Source: Peteryoungia aggregata LMG 23059 (GTDB lineage Bacteria > Pseudomonadota > Alphaproteobacteria > Rhizobiales > Rhizobiaceae). From it: a stretch of 64,000 bases of DNA. This document shows positions 39,850 through 48,157 of this stretch, piece after piece. The DNA is taken from positions 62,001 through 126,000 of the forward strand of contig NZ_JAUSUW010000009.1 of NCBI RefSeq assembly GCF_030814435.1, written 5' to 3'. Under the pieces are notes generated by a model. The model had not been told where the DNA came from and did no database searches. It saw only the letters and a list, made by a program, of their open reading frames with translations. Each line of letters starts with the position of its first letter. The first letter of the stretch is position 1. Made by a program: the position numbers and the translations under genes.

Positions 39850-41060
39850 TGGCCATAGACACAAGAACCGAAACCCCCAAGGTCTCCGTGGGCGACTACC
39901 TGCGCAACAACATCCGCGAATACGGACTGCTGCTCGCACTCGTTGTCATCATGTTGCTGTTCCAGGTCCTGACCGACGGCGTGCTCTTCCGTCCGGTCAA
40001 CATCACCAACCTGGTGCTGCAGAACTCGTTCATCGTCATCATGGCGCTGGGCATGTTGCTGATCATCGTGGCGGGTCACATCGACCTTTCGGTCGGGTCG
40101 ATCGTCGCTTTTATCGGCGGCATTTCGGCGATCATGCTGGTCAAATGGGGCTGGCATTTCTCGTTGGTGGTTCCGCTGTGTCTGGTCATTGGCGGTCTCA
40201 TGGGTGCGGCTCAAGGCTACTGGGTCGCCTACCAGAAAATCCCCTCCTTCATCGTTACACTGGCCGGGATGCTGGTCTTCCGCGGCCTGACCTATGTCGT
40301 GCTTGACGGTCGCCCGATCGGTCCGTTCCCGAAGGAATTCACGCTGCTGTCGACGGGTTTCATCCCGGACTTCCTGTCTTTCACCGATCCCGCGACGAGC
40401 CTGATCAAGAACTATGTGGCACTGATCGTCATCCTGGCACTGGTCGCGCTTTCCATCTATTCCGGCATGAAGAACCGCCGCCTGAATGAAGAACACGGCA
40501 CCGAGAACGAGCCTTTTGTGTTCTTCGCGATGCAGATGGGCATCATCAGCGTCGTGGCCATCTTCCTCGGCTATCAGCTCGCCACCTATCGCGGCCTGCC
40601 GAACGTGCTCGTCGTCATGGGCGTCCTGATCGCGCTCTACTCCTTCGTTACCACCCGTACGACCATCGGTCGTCGCATCTATGCGCTGGGCGGTAACGAG
40701 AAGGCTGCGAAGCTTTCGGGCATCAACACCGAGAAGCTGGTCTTCCTCACCTTCGTCAACATGGGTGTGCTCGCAGCGCTTGCCGGCATGATCATCGCGG
40801 CGCGCCTGAATTCGGCAACGCCAAAGGCGGGTGTGGGCTTCGAACTCGACGTCATCGCGGCCTGCTTCATCGGCGGTGCCTCGGCTTCGGGCGGCGTTGG
40901 CAAGATCACCGGTGCAGTCATCGGCGCCTTCATCATGGGCGTCATGAACAATGGCATGTCGATCATGGGTATCGGCATCGACTACCAGCAGCTCATCAAG
41001 GGCCTCGTGCTTTTGGCTGCTGTCTTCTTCGACGTCTACAACAAGAACAAAGCGGTCTAA
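39849..41060 (+). CDS. gguB: Sugar ABC transporter permease GguB
   Basis: Inner-membrane permease of the same importer. The 403-residue protein has about ten hydrophobic helices, starting with LLLALVVIMLLFQ, and the conserved permease loops SVGSIVAFIGG and ALGGNEKAAKLSGI, which belong to the xylose/multiple-sugar branch (XylH-like). It starts at an ATG overlapping the gguA stop and is followed 10 bp later by gguC. The single permease suggests a homodimer. Confidence 0.94.
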   Translation: MAIDTRTETPKVSVGDYLRNNIREYGLLLALVVIMLLFQVLTDGVLFRPVNITNLVLQNSFIVIMALGMLLIIVAGHIDLSVGSIVAFIGGISAIMLVKWGWHFSLVVPLCLVIGGLMGAAQGYWVAYQKIPSFIVTLAGMLVFRGLTYVVLDGRPIGPFPKEFTLLSTGFIPDFLSFTDPATSLIKNYVALIVILALVALSIYSGMKNRRLNEEHGTENEPFVFFAMQMGIISVVAIFLGYQLATYRGLPNVLVVMGVLIALYSFVTTRTTIGRRIYALGGNEKAAKLSGINTEKLVFLTFVNMGVLAALAGMIIAARLNSATPKAGVGFELDVIAACFIGGASASGGVGKITGAVIGAFIMGVMNNGMSIMGIGIDYQQLIKGLVLLAAVFFDVYNKNKAV

Positions 41061-41070
41061 GGATAGGCTT

Positions 41071-42036
41071 ATGTTTCTCTCGCAATTGAAGGCTGGCGGC
41101 ATCATTTGCCGCCAGGGTGAGGCTGCGCGCCTTGTCCCAGGATTTGAAACGACCTACGACCTCGCCAAAGCGGCGATTGCCGCGGGCACCACGGTCGCAG
41201 CCCTGATCGAAAAGCAGGGTGCGGGCGACAGCGTCGACCTCTTGGCTCTTGCGGCCGAGGGCAAGCTCGACTGCCCGGTCCGCCACCCGGATCCGGCTCA
41301 CATGTATCTCACCGGGACCGGTCTGACGCATACGGGTTCGGCCTCTGCCCGCGACAACATGCATGCCGATACGGCCGGCATGAGCGACTCGATGAAGATG
41401 TTCCGCATGGGTCTGGAAGGCGGCAAGCCGAAGCCCGGCGAAACCGGCGTCCAGCCTGAGTGGTTCTATAAGGGCAACGGCTTCAACGCGGTGGCACCGG
41501 GCGAAGACCTCGTCTCGCCCTCCTTCGCGCTTGATGGTGGTGAAGAGCCTGAGATGGCCGGCTATTACATCATCGGCGAGGATGGAACCGCGCATCGTCT
41601 CGGTTTCTCGGTCGCCAACGAGTTCTCCGACCACGTGACGGAGAAGATCAACTACTTGTTCCTTGCCCATTCGAAGCTGCGCCCGGCCTCCTTCGGTCCG
41701 GAGCTGCGCGTCGGCGCCCTGCCAGACCACGTCGAAGGCACGTCGCGCATCATTCGTGGCGGCAAGACTGTGTGGGAAAAGCCGTTCCTCTCGGGTGAGG
41801 CAAACATGTCCCACACGATCGCGAACCTGGAATACCACCACTTCAAATACGCGCTGTTCTGCCAGCCAGGCGATCTCCACGTGCATATGTATGGCACGGC
41901 GACGCTTTCGGTGGCTGATGGATTCGTTACCGAGGAAGGTGACGTGTTCGAAATCGTGTCCCCGCAATTCGGCCTCCCGCTGCGCAACCGCCTGGCAAAG
42001 GCTGCAGCCGAGACCGTCAAGGTGAAGATGCTCTGA
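41071..42036 (+). CDS. gguC: GguC, FAH-fold protein, candidate 2-keto-3-deoxy-L-arabonate dehydratase
   Basis: A 321-residue protein of the GguC/AraD1 group within the fumarylacetoacetate hydrolase superfamily. Metal-ligand signatures are visible as EPEMAGYY and SVANEFSDH, and the central FFGPEL-like turn is present (PASFGPELRVG). Although gguC is co-transcribed with a transporter, its fold is that of an enzyme on 2-keto acids. The cluster contains an arabonate dehydratase and a semialdehyde dehydrogenase but no DapA-type keto-acid dehydratase, so GguC is the best candidate for converting 2-keto-3-deoxy-L-arabonate to 2-oxoglutarate semialdehyde. Start ATG 41071 has AAGGAT upstream. The reaction is inferred. 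Confidence 0.82.
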   Translation: MFLSQLKAGGIICRQGEAARLVPGFETTYDLAKAAIAAGTTVAALIEKQGAGDSVDLLALAAEGKLDCPVRHPDPAHMYLTGTGLTHTGSASARDNMHADTAGMSDSMKMFRMGLEGGKPKPGETGVQPEWFYKGNGFNAVAPGEDLVSPSFALDGGEEPEMAGYYIIGEDGTAHRLGFSVANEFSDHVTEKINYLFLAHSKLRPASFGPELRVGALPDHVEGTSRIIRGGKTVWEKPFLSGEANMSHTIANLEYHHFKYALFCQPGDLHVHMYGTATLSVADGFVTEEGDVFEIVSPQFGLPLRNRLAKAAAETVKVKML

Positions 42037-42084
42037 GCGGATCGGTCAACGACCCGCCCATTTCCCAGAGACAGGACGAAAGCC

Positions 42085-43830
42085 ATGAGCAAGTTCAAAC
42101 CGGCGGCCTGGCCGCGCCAACTGAGATCCCAGCACTGGTATGGCGGTACATCCCGCGACACGATCTATCATCGTGGCTGGATGAAGAACCAGGGCCACCC
42201 GCATGACCTGTTCGACGGGCGCCCCGTCATCGGCATCCTGAATACCTGGTCCGACCTCACCCCTTGCAACGGCCATCTGCGTGAACTGGCCGAAAAGGTG
42301 AAGGCCGGCGTCTGGGAAGCCGGCGGTTTCCCGGTCGAAATCCCGGTATTTTCCGCGTCGGAAAACACCTTCCGCCCGACGGCCATGATGTATCGCAACC
42401 TGGCGGCGCTGGCCGTTGAGGAGACCATGCGTGCTCAGCCCATCGATGGTGCGGTGCTGCTTGTCGGCTGTGACAAGACCACCCCGTCGCTGGTGATGGC
42501 GGCGGCCTCCACCGACATCCCCTCGATCGTCGTGACGGGCGGTCCGATGCTGAACGGCTATTTCCGCGGCGAGCGCGTCGGCTCCGGCACGCATCTCTGG
42601 AAGTTCTCCGAAGCTGTTAAGGCTGGTGAGATGACACAGGAAGAATTCGTCGAAGCCGAAGCCTCCATGTCCCGCTCCAGCGGTACCTGCAACACCATGG
42701 GCACCGCCTCGACCATGGCGTCGATGGTCGAAGCCCTCGGCATGGCGCTTTCGGGCAATGCCGCGATCCCGGCCGTCGACAGCCGCCGCAAGGTAATGGC
42801 CCAGTTGTCGGGTCGCCGGATTGTGCAGATGGTCAAGGACGACCTGAAGCCCTCCGACATCATGACCAAGGACGCCTTCGAGAACGCGATCCGCGTCAAT
42901 GGTGCGATCGGTGGCTCGACCAATGCGGTCGTGCACATCCTCGCCATGGCCGGCCGCGTCGGCGTCGATCTCACCCTTGATGACTGGGATCGCCTCGGCC
43001 GCGATATTCCGACGATCGTCAACCTGATGCCATCCGGCAAGTACCTGATGGAGGAGTTCTTCTATGCCGGTGGCCTGCCGGTCGTCATCAAGATGCTCGG
43101 CGAAGCCGGCAAGCTTCACAAGGATGCGCTGACCGTCTCTGGCGAAAGCATCTGGGACGAGGTCAAGGATGTCCGCAACTGGAACGACGACGTCATCCTC
43201 CCGGTCGACAAGGCGCTGACCCAGCAGGGTGGTATCGTCGTTCTGCGCGGCAACCTGGCGCCGAAGGGCTGCGTCCTGAAGCCATCGGCTGCCTCTGCGC
43301 ATCTGATGAAGCATCGTGGCCGCGCGGTGGTCTTCGAAGACATCGACGACTACAAGGCGAAGATAAACGACGAAGCGCTCGATATCGACGAGACCTGCGT
43401 CATGGTCCTGAAATACTGTGGTCCGCGCGGTTATCCGGGCATGGCCGAAGTCGGCAATATGGGTCTGCCGCCGAAGGTTCTGCGCAAGGGCATCACCGAC
43501 ATGGTCCGCATCTCCGATGCCCGCATGTCCGGCACGGCCTATGGTACGGTTCTCCTGCACACCTCGCCGGAAGCCGCGCGCGGCGGACCGCTCGCGATCG
43601 TCAAGAACGGCGACTTCATCGAAGTCGACGTCGAAGCCCGTCGCGTGCACCTCGATATCTCCGACGAGGAAATGCAGCGTCGTCTGGCCGAATGGCGTCC
43701 GCCGGTCGAGCCGCCGGCAAGCGGTTATGCGAAACTCTTCCACGATCACGTCGAGGGTGCCGATACCGGTGCTGACTTCGACTTCCTGAAGGGCTGCCGC
43801 GGTTCGCCGGTCGGCAAGGATGCACACTGA
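42085..43830 (+). CDS. IlvD/EDD-family sugar-acid dehydratase, probably L-arabonate dehydratase
   Basis: Iron-sulfur dehydratase removing water from a sugar acid to give a 2-keto-3-deoxy acid. The 581-residue protein carries the three cluster cysteines Cys61 (TPCNGH), Cys129 (VGCDKTTPS) and Cys201 (SGTCNTMG), in agreement with the [2Fe-2S] L-arabinonate dehydratase known from Rhizobium leguminosarum. Further IlvD signatures include GGSTNAVVH and RISDARMSGTAYG. L-arabonate is the likely substrate; D-galactonate, the stereochemically related C6 acid, may also be used, since the cluster has both branches. It follows gguC by 48 bp. Confidence 0.88.
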   Translation: MSKFKPAAWPRQLRSQHWYGGTSRDTIYHRGWMKNQGHPHDLFDGRPVIGILNTWSDLTPCNGHLRELAEKVKAGVWEAGGFPVEIPVFSASENTFRPTAMMYRNLAALAVEETMRAQPIDGAVLLVGCDKTTPSLVMAAASTDIPSIVVTGGPMLNGYFRGERVGSGTHLWKFSEAVKAGEMTQEEFVEAEASMSRSSGTCNTMGTASTMASMVEALGMALSGNAAIPAVDSRRKVMAQLSGRRIVQMVKDDLKPSDIMTKDAFENAIRVNGAIGGSTNAVVHILAMAGRVGVDLTLDDWDRLGRDIPTIVNLMPSGKYLMEEFFYAGGLPVVIKMLGEAGKLHKDALTVSGESIWDEVKDVRNWNDDVILPVDKALTQQGGIVVLRGNLAPKGCVLKPSAASAHLMKHRGRAVVFEDIDDYKAKINDEALDIDETCVMVLKYCGPRGYPGMAEVGNMGLPPKVLRKGITDMVRISDARMSGTAYGTVLLHTSPEAARGGPLAIVKNGDFIEVDVEARRVHLDISDEEMQRRLAEWRPPVEPPASGYAKLFHDHVEGADTGADFDFLKGCRGSPVGKDAH

Positions 43831-43841
43831 GGAGCCGGATC

Positions 43842-44771
43842 ATGGCAGATCGTATCCCGCTCGCGCTTGTCGGCATCGGCAAGATTGCCCGCGACCAGCA
43901 TATCCCGTCGATCGCTGGTGGTGACGACTTTGTCGTTGCCGCCGGCGTCAGCCGTCACGGCAAGGTCGAGGGTGCCGAGAACTTCACCGACTTCAATGCA
44001 TTCCTGGCTGCACGGCCGGATATCAAGGTCGTGTCGCTCTGCACGCCGCCGGAAGTACGGTTCGACATGGCAAAGGCCGCGATTGCAGCCGGTCGCCATG
44101 TGCTGATGGAAAAGCCGCCGGCAACCACGCTCGGCGAGGCAGAGGCGCTTTCGGAGCTTGCGGCCAAGGCCGGCGTTACGCTGTTTGCCACCTGGCATTC
44201 CCGCTTTGCGCTTGGTGTCGAGCCTGCTCGCCAGTGGCTCTCGGACAAGGTCATTCAGTCGGTTTCGATCGTCTGGAAGGAAGACGTCCGTCGCTGGCAT
44301 CCGGGTCAGGCCTGGATCTGGGAGCCGGGCGGCTTCGGCGTTTTCGATCCCGGGATCAACGCGCTGTCCATTCTGACCGAGATCATTCCCGGCCACATCA
44401 TGGTCGAGACGTCGGTTCTTGAGTTCCCGGAAAACAAGAAGCAGCCGATCGCCGCTTCAATCGCCATGCGGACCGTCGAAGGAGCGCCTGTGACGGCCGA
44501 ATTCGACTGGCGACAGGAAGGCCCGCAGACGTGGGACATCACAGTCCAGACGAATGCCGGCGAGTTGCGTCTTTCAAAGGGCGGTTCGGAACTCTATATC
44601 GGGGGTAACGAACAGGCGTCCGGGCCGGACCGCGAATATGCGGGCATCTACGAACGCTTCGCCAAGCTTATCCGCTCCCACCAGAGCGACACAGACTATC
44701 AGCCGCTGCGCATCGTGGCGGATTCCTTCCTTTGCGGGGAACGAAAAGTCGTCGCTCACTTTGAAGACTGA
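43842..44771 (+). CDS. D-galactose/L-arabinose 1-dehydrogenase (Gfo/Idh family)
   Basis: NAD(P)-dependent oxidation of aldoses at C1 to the lactone. The 309-residue protein has the Rossmann VGIGKIAR turn, the EKP motif with Lys91, and Asp169 and Asn173, the positions of the catalytic residues reported for Azospirillum L-arabinose 1-dehydrogenase, a protein of equal length. Galactose and arabinose share configuration at C1-C4, so one enzyme can serve both. It lies 11 bp after the dehydratase gene. No lactonase gene follows in this cluster. Confidence 0.9.
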   Translation: MADRIPLALVGIGKIARDQHIPSIAGGDDFVVAAGVSRHGKVEGAENFTDFNAFLAARPDIKVVSLCTPPEVRFDMAKAAIAAGRHVLMEKPPATTLGEAEALSELAAKAGVTLFATWHSRFALGVEPARQWLSDKVIQSVSIVWKEDVRRWHPGQAWIWEPGGFGVFDPGINALSILTEIIPGHIMVETSVLEFPENKKQPIAASIAMRTVEGAPVTAEFDWRQEGPQTWDITVQTNAGELRLSKGGSELYIGGNEQASGPDREYAGIYERFAKLIRSHQSDTDYQPLRIVADSFLCGERKVVAHFED

Positions 44772-44792
44772 GATGAAAAGGAGGCCCTTCCC

Positions 44793-46307
44793 ATGGCCTA
44801 TACACCGACTGGAAAACACCTGATCGCCGGCACCTGGATTGCCAGCACGGATACCTTCGCCTCGTCGCCTGCCACGGGCTCCTCCCACACCTTCTCCAAG
44901 GGCACCCCTGCCCTGGTCGATCAAGCGGTGAAGGCTGCCGAAGAGGCCTTCGAGACCTATGCCTATTCGACCCGCGAAGAGCGCGCTGCTTTCCTCGAGG
45001 CGATTGCCGAAGAGATTGATGCGCGCGGTGACGCCATCACGGAGATCGGCTCCCAGGAAACCGGCCTGCCGGAAGCCCGCCTGATTGGCGAACGTGGCCG
45101 TACGGTCGGCCAGCTCCGTCTCTTTGCGGCCCATATCCGCAAGGGCGATTACCTTGATCGTCGTCATGACGAGGCCCTGCCCGACCGCAAGCCATTGCCG
45201 CGTGCGGACCTGAAGATGGTCCAGCGTCCGATCGGTCCCGTTGCCGTCTTCGGTGCCTCGAACTTCCCGCTCGCCTTCTCGACAGCTGGTGGAGACACGG
45301 CGGCAGCACTTGCTGCCGGCTGCCCGGTCGTGGTGAAGGCCCATGATGCCCATCCGGGCACGGGCGAAATCGTTGCCTCGGCCATTGACGCTGCGATCAA
45401 GCGCACGGGTGTTCATCCGGGCGTGTTCTCGCTCGTGCATGGCGGCAGCCGTGACGTCGGTCAGGCGCTTGTCCAGCATCCGCTGATCAAGGCTGTCGGT
45501 TTCACCGGCTCGCTCGGTGGTGGTCGCGCGCTTTTCGATCTCTGCGCCCAGCGCCCCGAGCCCATCCCGTTCTTCGGCGAGCTCGGCTCCGTCAACCCGA
45601 TGTTCATGCTGCCCAAGGCCGTCGCCACCCGTGGCGAAACGATTGCCAAGGGCTGGGTTGGTTCGCTCACTATGGGCGCCGGCCAGTTCTGCACCAATCC
45701 GGGCATTGTGGTCCTCTTGAAGGGCGCAGATGCCGACAAGTATGTCGAGACCGCAACAGAAGCGCTCTCGGCCGTCGGCCCGCAGACCATGCTGACCAAC
45801 GGTATCGCCGATGCCTATCGCAAGGGTGCGACGCGGATCGCTGGTACTGAAGGTGTCCGTTCGCTGCTGACCTCCACCTGCGACCTGCGCAATGCGACCC
45901 CCTATCTCTTCCAGACGACTGCGAAGGACTGGCTCGACAACCATGTGCTCGGCGAGGAAGTCTTCGGTCCGCTCGGCCTGATCGTCATCGCGGACAGCGA
46001 AGACGAAATGGTCGCGATGGCCCGCAGTCTTTCAGGTCAGCTGACAGCGTCGATCCACGTCGCCGACGGCGACGAGCCGGTCGCGAAGCGGCTGATGCCG
46101 ATCCTGGAGCGCAAGGCAGGCCGCGTGCTGGCCAACGGCTTCCCGACCGGCGTCGAAGTGGCCGATTCCATGGTTCATGGCGGCCCCTACCCGGCTTCCA
46201 CGAACTTTGGCGCCACCTCGGTCGGTACGCTGTCGATCCGTCGTTTCCTGCGGCCGGTCTGCTTCCAGGACATCCCGGCGGCGCTGTTGCCGATCGATCT
46301 CGCCTGA
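44793..46307 (+). CDS. 2-oxoglutarate semialdehyde dehydrogenase
   Basis: NAD(P)-dependent aldehyde dehydrogenase, last step of the non-phosphorylating arabinose pathway (2,5-dioxopentanoate to 2-oxoglutarate). The 504-residue product has the ALDH fold with the FGASNFPLAFSTAGGDTA cofactor segment, the FFGELGSVNP glutamate and the GQFCTNPG catalytic cysteine. It begins IAGTWIAS and lacks extra domains, in keeping with the KGSADH group. It is embedded between the aldose dehydrogenase and dgoK genes, so it supports an oxidative C5 branch. Other aldehydes cannot be excluded. Confidence 0.88.
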   Translation: MAYTPTGKHLIAGTWIASTDTFASSPATGSSHTFSKGTPALVDQAVKAAEEAFETYAYSTREERAAFLEAIAEEIDARGDAITEIGSQETGLPEARLIGERGRTVGQLRLFAAHIRKGDYLDRRHDEALPDRKPLPRADLKMVQRPIGPVAVFGASNFPLAFSTAGGDTAAALAAGCPVVVKAHDAHPGTGEIVASAIDAAIKRTGVHPGVFSLVHGGSRDVGQALVQHPLIKAVGFTGSLGGGRALFDLCAQRPEPIPFFGELGSVNPMFMLPKAVATRGETIAKGWVGSLTMGAGQFCTNPGIVVLLKGADADKYVETATEALSAVGPQTMLTNGIADAYRKGATRIAGTEGVRSLLTSTCDLRNATPYLFQTTAKDWLDNHVLGEEVFGPLGLIVIADSEDEMVAMARSLSGQLTASIHVADGDEPVAKRLMPILERKAGRVLANGFPTGVEVADSMVHGGPYPASTNFGATSVGTLSIRRFLRPVCFQDIPAALLPIDLA

Positions 46308-46316
46308 GGACCTGCT

Positions 46317-47249
46317 GTGACTGCATCACCGTTTGCCGCGCTCGTCGACTGGGGCACCAGCAATCTCCGTATCTGGCTCGTCGACAGCCAGGGCACGGTC
46401 ATCGGTGAGAGACAATCCGCTGAGGGCATGGGCAGCCTTGATAAGGCTGCCTATCCCGCCGTTCTGGAAGGCCATCTGACAGCCCTTGGTGCGACATCCG
46501 ACCTGCCGGTCGTGATTGCCGGAATGGCTGGCGCGCGGACCGGCTGGCGGGAAGCGCCTTATGTCGAGACACCGGCCCCACTGGTCGGCCTATTCCAGCA
46601 TGCCGTCCAGCCTGAGGGCGTGAGCCGGCCCGTCTACATCCTCCCGGGCGTGTGCCAGCGCGAGGGTGGTGCCTATGACGTGATGCGCGGCGAGGAAACA
46701 CAGCTTGCCGGCGCCCTGGAGCAGGGGCTGGACAACGCCCTGTTTTGCCTTCCGGGAACGCATTCCAAATGGGCACTGGTCGAAGATGGGCAAGTTCGCC
46801 GTTTCTCGACGGTGATGACCGGCGAACTGTTCAATCTCATTAGCCGGCAATCGATCTTGCGTCTTTCGGTGCCGGAAGACGGTGATGCGGAAGCCGATCC
46901 CGAGATCTTTGATGCGGCAGTCGCACAGGCGCTTGAGCCCGGATTTGCTCTGACTTCCGTGCTGTTTTCGATCCGCGCCGAGGGATTGCTGGCCCAGCCA
47001 GGCACCAAGGTCAATCCGGCCGCGCGTTTGTCGGGTCTTCTGATCGGGGCCGAGATTGCAGCGATCCGGGACGATCTGAAACGCCACGGGAAGGCCTATC
47101 TGATTGGAACAGGCAAGCTGACGCGTCTTTATGCCCGTGCCATCACCAAGGCCGGCGGTGAGCCTGTCATGCTTGATGGCGGCCTGCTCGTGCGCCGGGG
47201 CTTGCTCGCTTCGGCCCTTGCGCTTTTCGACCACGAATTCAAGGACTGA
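46317..47249 (+). CDS. dgoK: 2-dehydro-3-deoxygalactonokinase
   Basis: Phosphorylates 2-keto-3-deoxy-D-galactonate at C6 in the De Ley-Doudoroff route. The 310-residue protein has the ASKHA-type N-terminal VDWGTSNLRIW phosphate loop, GMAGARTGWREAPYV, the LPGTHSKWA segment and a C-terminal GTGKLTRLYARA motif. The start is GTG 46317 with GAGGA eight bases before. It is followed immediately by dgoA, whose ATG comes right after its stop, so the two are translationally coupled. Confidence 0.93.
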   Translation: MTASPFAALVDWGTSNLRIWLVDSQGTVIGERQSAEGMGSLDKAAYPAVLEGHLTALGATSDLPVVIAGMAGARTGWREAPYVETPAPLVGLFQHAVQPEGVSRPVYILPGVCQREGGAYDVMRGEETQLAGALEQGLDNALFCLPGTHSKWALVEDGQVRRFSTVMTGELFNLISRQSILRLSVPEDGDAEADPEIFDAAVAQALEPGFALTSVLFSIRAEGLLAQPGTKVNPAARLSGLLIGAEIAAIRDDLKRHGKAYLIGTGKLTRLYARAITKAGGEPVMLDGGLLVRRGLLASALALFDHEFKD

Positions 47250-47885
47250 ATGATGACCGCATCCGTTGCCTGGCCCGCGCTTCGCCGCAACCTCGTCGCC
47301 ATCCTGCGCGGCATCAAGCCGACCGAGATCGAGGCGACCGTCGACGCTCTCGTCGAGGCTGGCTTCGAAGCGATCGAAGTTCCGCTGAACTCCCCCGATC
47401 CCTTCGTCTCGATCGAGAAGGCCCGCAAGCGGGCGCCTGCAAACGTTCTGATCGGTGCCGGCACGGTTCTTGAGGTGGCGGAGGTCGATCGTCTCCATGA
47501 TGTCGGCGGAAACCTGCTGGTGACCCCCAATGTCGAACCTGACGTGATCCGTCGCGCCGTGGCTCATGGCATGGTGGCGATGCCGGGCGTGTTCACCCCG
47601 ACCGAAGCGCTGCTTGCTGCCAAATCTGGTGCTGCGGCCCTCAAATTCTTCCCGGCCAGCGTTCTTGGACCGGGCGGTATTTCGGCGATCAAGGCGATTC
47701 TGCCGGCCCATCTGCCAATTGGTGCCGTCGGCGGCGTGTCGGACGCCAATTTTGCAGACTACTGGAAAGTCGGCGTACGTGCCTTTGGCCTGGGCTCCAG
47801 CCTCTATAAGCCGGGCGACGACGCAAAGGTCATCGGCGAGCGTGCGATCAGGAGCGTCGAAGCCTACGACGCGTTGCAGGGATAA
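47250..47885 (+). CDS. dgoA: 2-dehydro-3-deoxy-6-phosphogalactonate aldolase
   Basis: Class I aldolase cleaving KDPGal to pyruvate and D-glyceraldehyde 3-phosphate. The 211-residue product shows the KDPG-aldolase-family features NLVAILRGI (N-terminal), GAGTVLEV, and the Schiff-base lysine in AALKFFPAS. It begins at ATG 47250 directly behind the dgoK stop (a second ATG follows at 47253). It is the last gene of the sugar operon and is followed by a strong terminator 22 bp later. Confidence 0.94.
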   Translation: MMTASVAWPALRRNLVAILRGIKPTEIEATVDALVEAGFEAIEVPLNSPDPFVSIEKARKRAPANVLIGAGTVLEVAEVDRLHDVGGNLLVTPNVEPDVIRRAVAHGMVAMPGVFTPTEALLAAKSGAAALKFFPASVLGPGGISAIKAILPAHLPIGAVGGVSDANFADYWKVGVRAFGLGSSLYKPGDDAKVIGERAIRSVEAYDALQG

Positions 47886-47906
47886 GTCTGAGCGTGTCAT
47901 GAATCC

Positions 47907-47941
47907 AAAAGACCTGTCCGGCTTGCTGGGCAGGTCTTTTT
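47907..47941 (+). terminator. Rho-independent terminator of the chvE-dgoA operon
   Basis: AAAAGACCTGTCC (47907-47919) and GGGCAGGTCTTTT (47928-47940) form a 13-bp stem with one G-T wobble, ending in TTTTT. It is a clear terminator on the plus strand. Confidence 0.92.
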
Positions 47942-48061
47942 GGTTTTATGGGACCGTTGTTTGCTTGTGACAAGAATCACGCTTCAAATCAGATTAATGC
48001 GCCTCTGCCGCAATTTGAACATACACCCGCCGTTTTTTGCGATAAAGTATAACTAACTTGG

Positions 48062-48157
48062 TTGGCGCGATGCGCCAAACGGTCCGGTCTGGCGCATTGA
48101 CCCCTTACCCCCAGCCCCCCAATGCTTCCGGGCCGGACCACACCAGGCTTTCTTTCT
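48062..48157 (+). ncRNA. Candidate small RNA with a C-rich stem-loop and alternative pairing
   Basis: The gap between dgoA and the DUF1223 gene holds several nested repeats: TTGGCGC/GCGCCAA (48062-48068, 48072-48078), GGTCCGG/CCGGACC (48081-48087, 48133-48139) and GCATTG/CAATGC (48094-48099, 48120-48125), the last around a 20-nt loop that is almost all C. ATGCGCCA (48070-48077) can instead pair with TGGCGCAT (48090-48097), breaking both other stems. A pyrimidine-rich TTTCTTTCTTT follows. The C-rich loop could bind Shine-Dalgarno sequences. No known family was recognised, and transcription is unproven. The left part of this gap, 47942-48061, shows nothing else. Confidence 0.35.

Noticed and set aside
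37171..39939. Very long open frame antisense to chvE and gguA
   Set aside because: It mirrors the codon bias of strongly recognisable genes on the plus strand, shows no protein-family motif and has no ribosome site.
42046..43827. Long antisense frame covering the sugar-acid dehydratase gene
   Set aside because: Shadow of a gene with clear catalytic cysteines on the other strand; the product has no family features.
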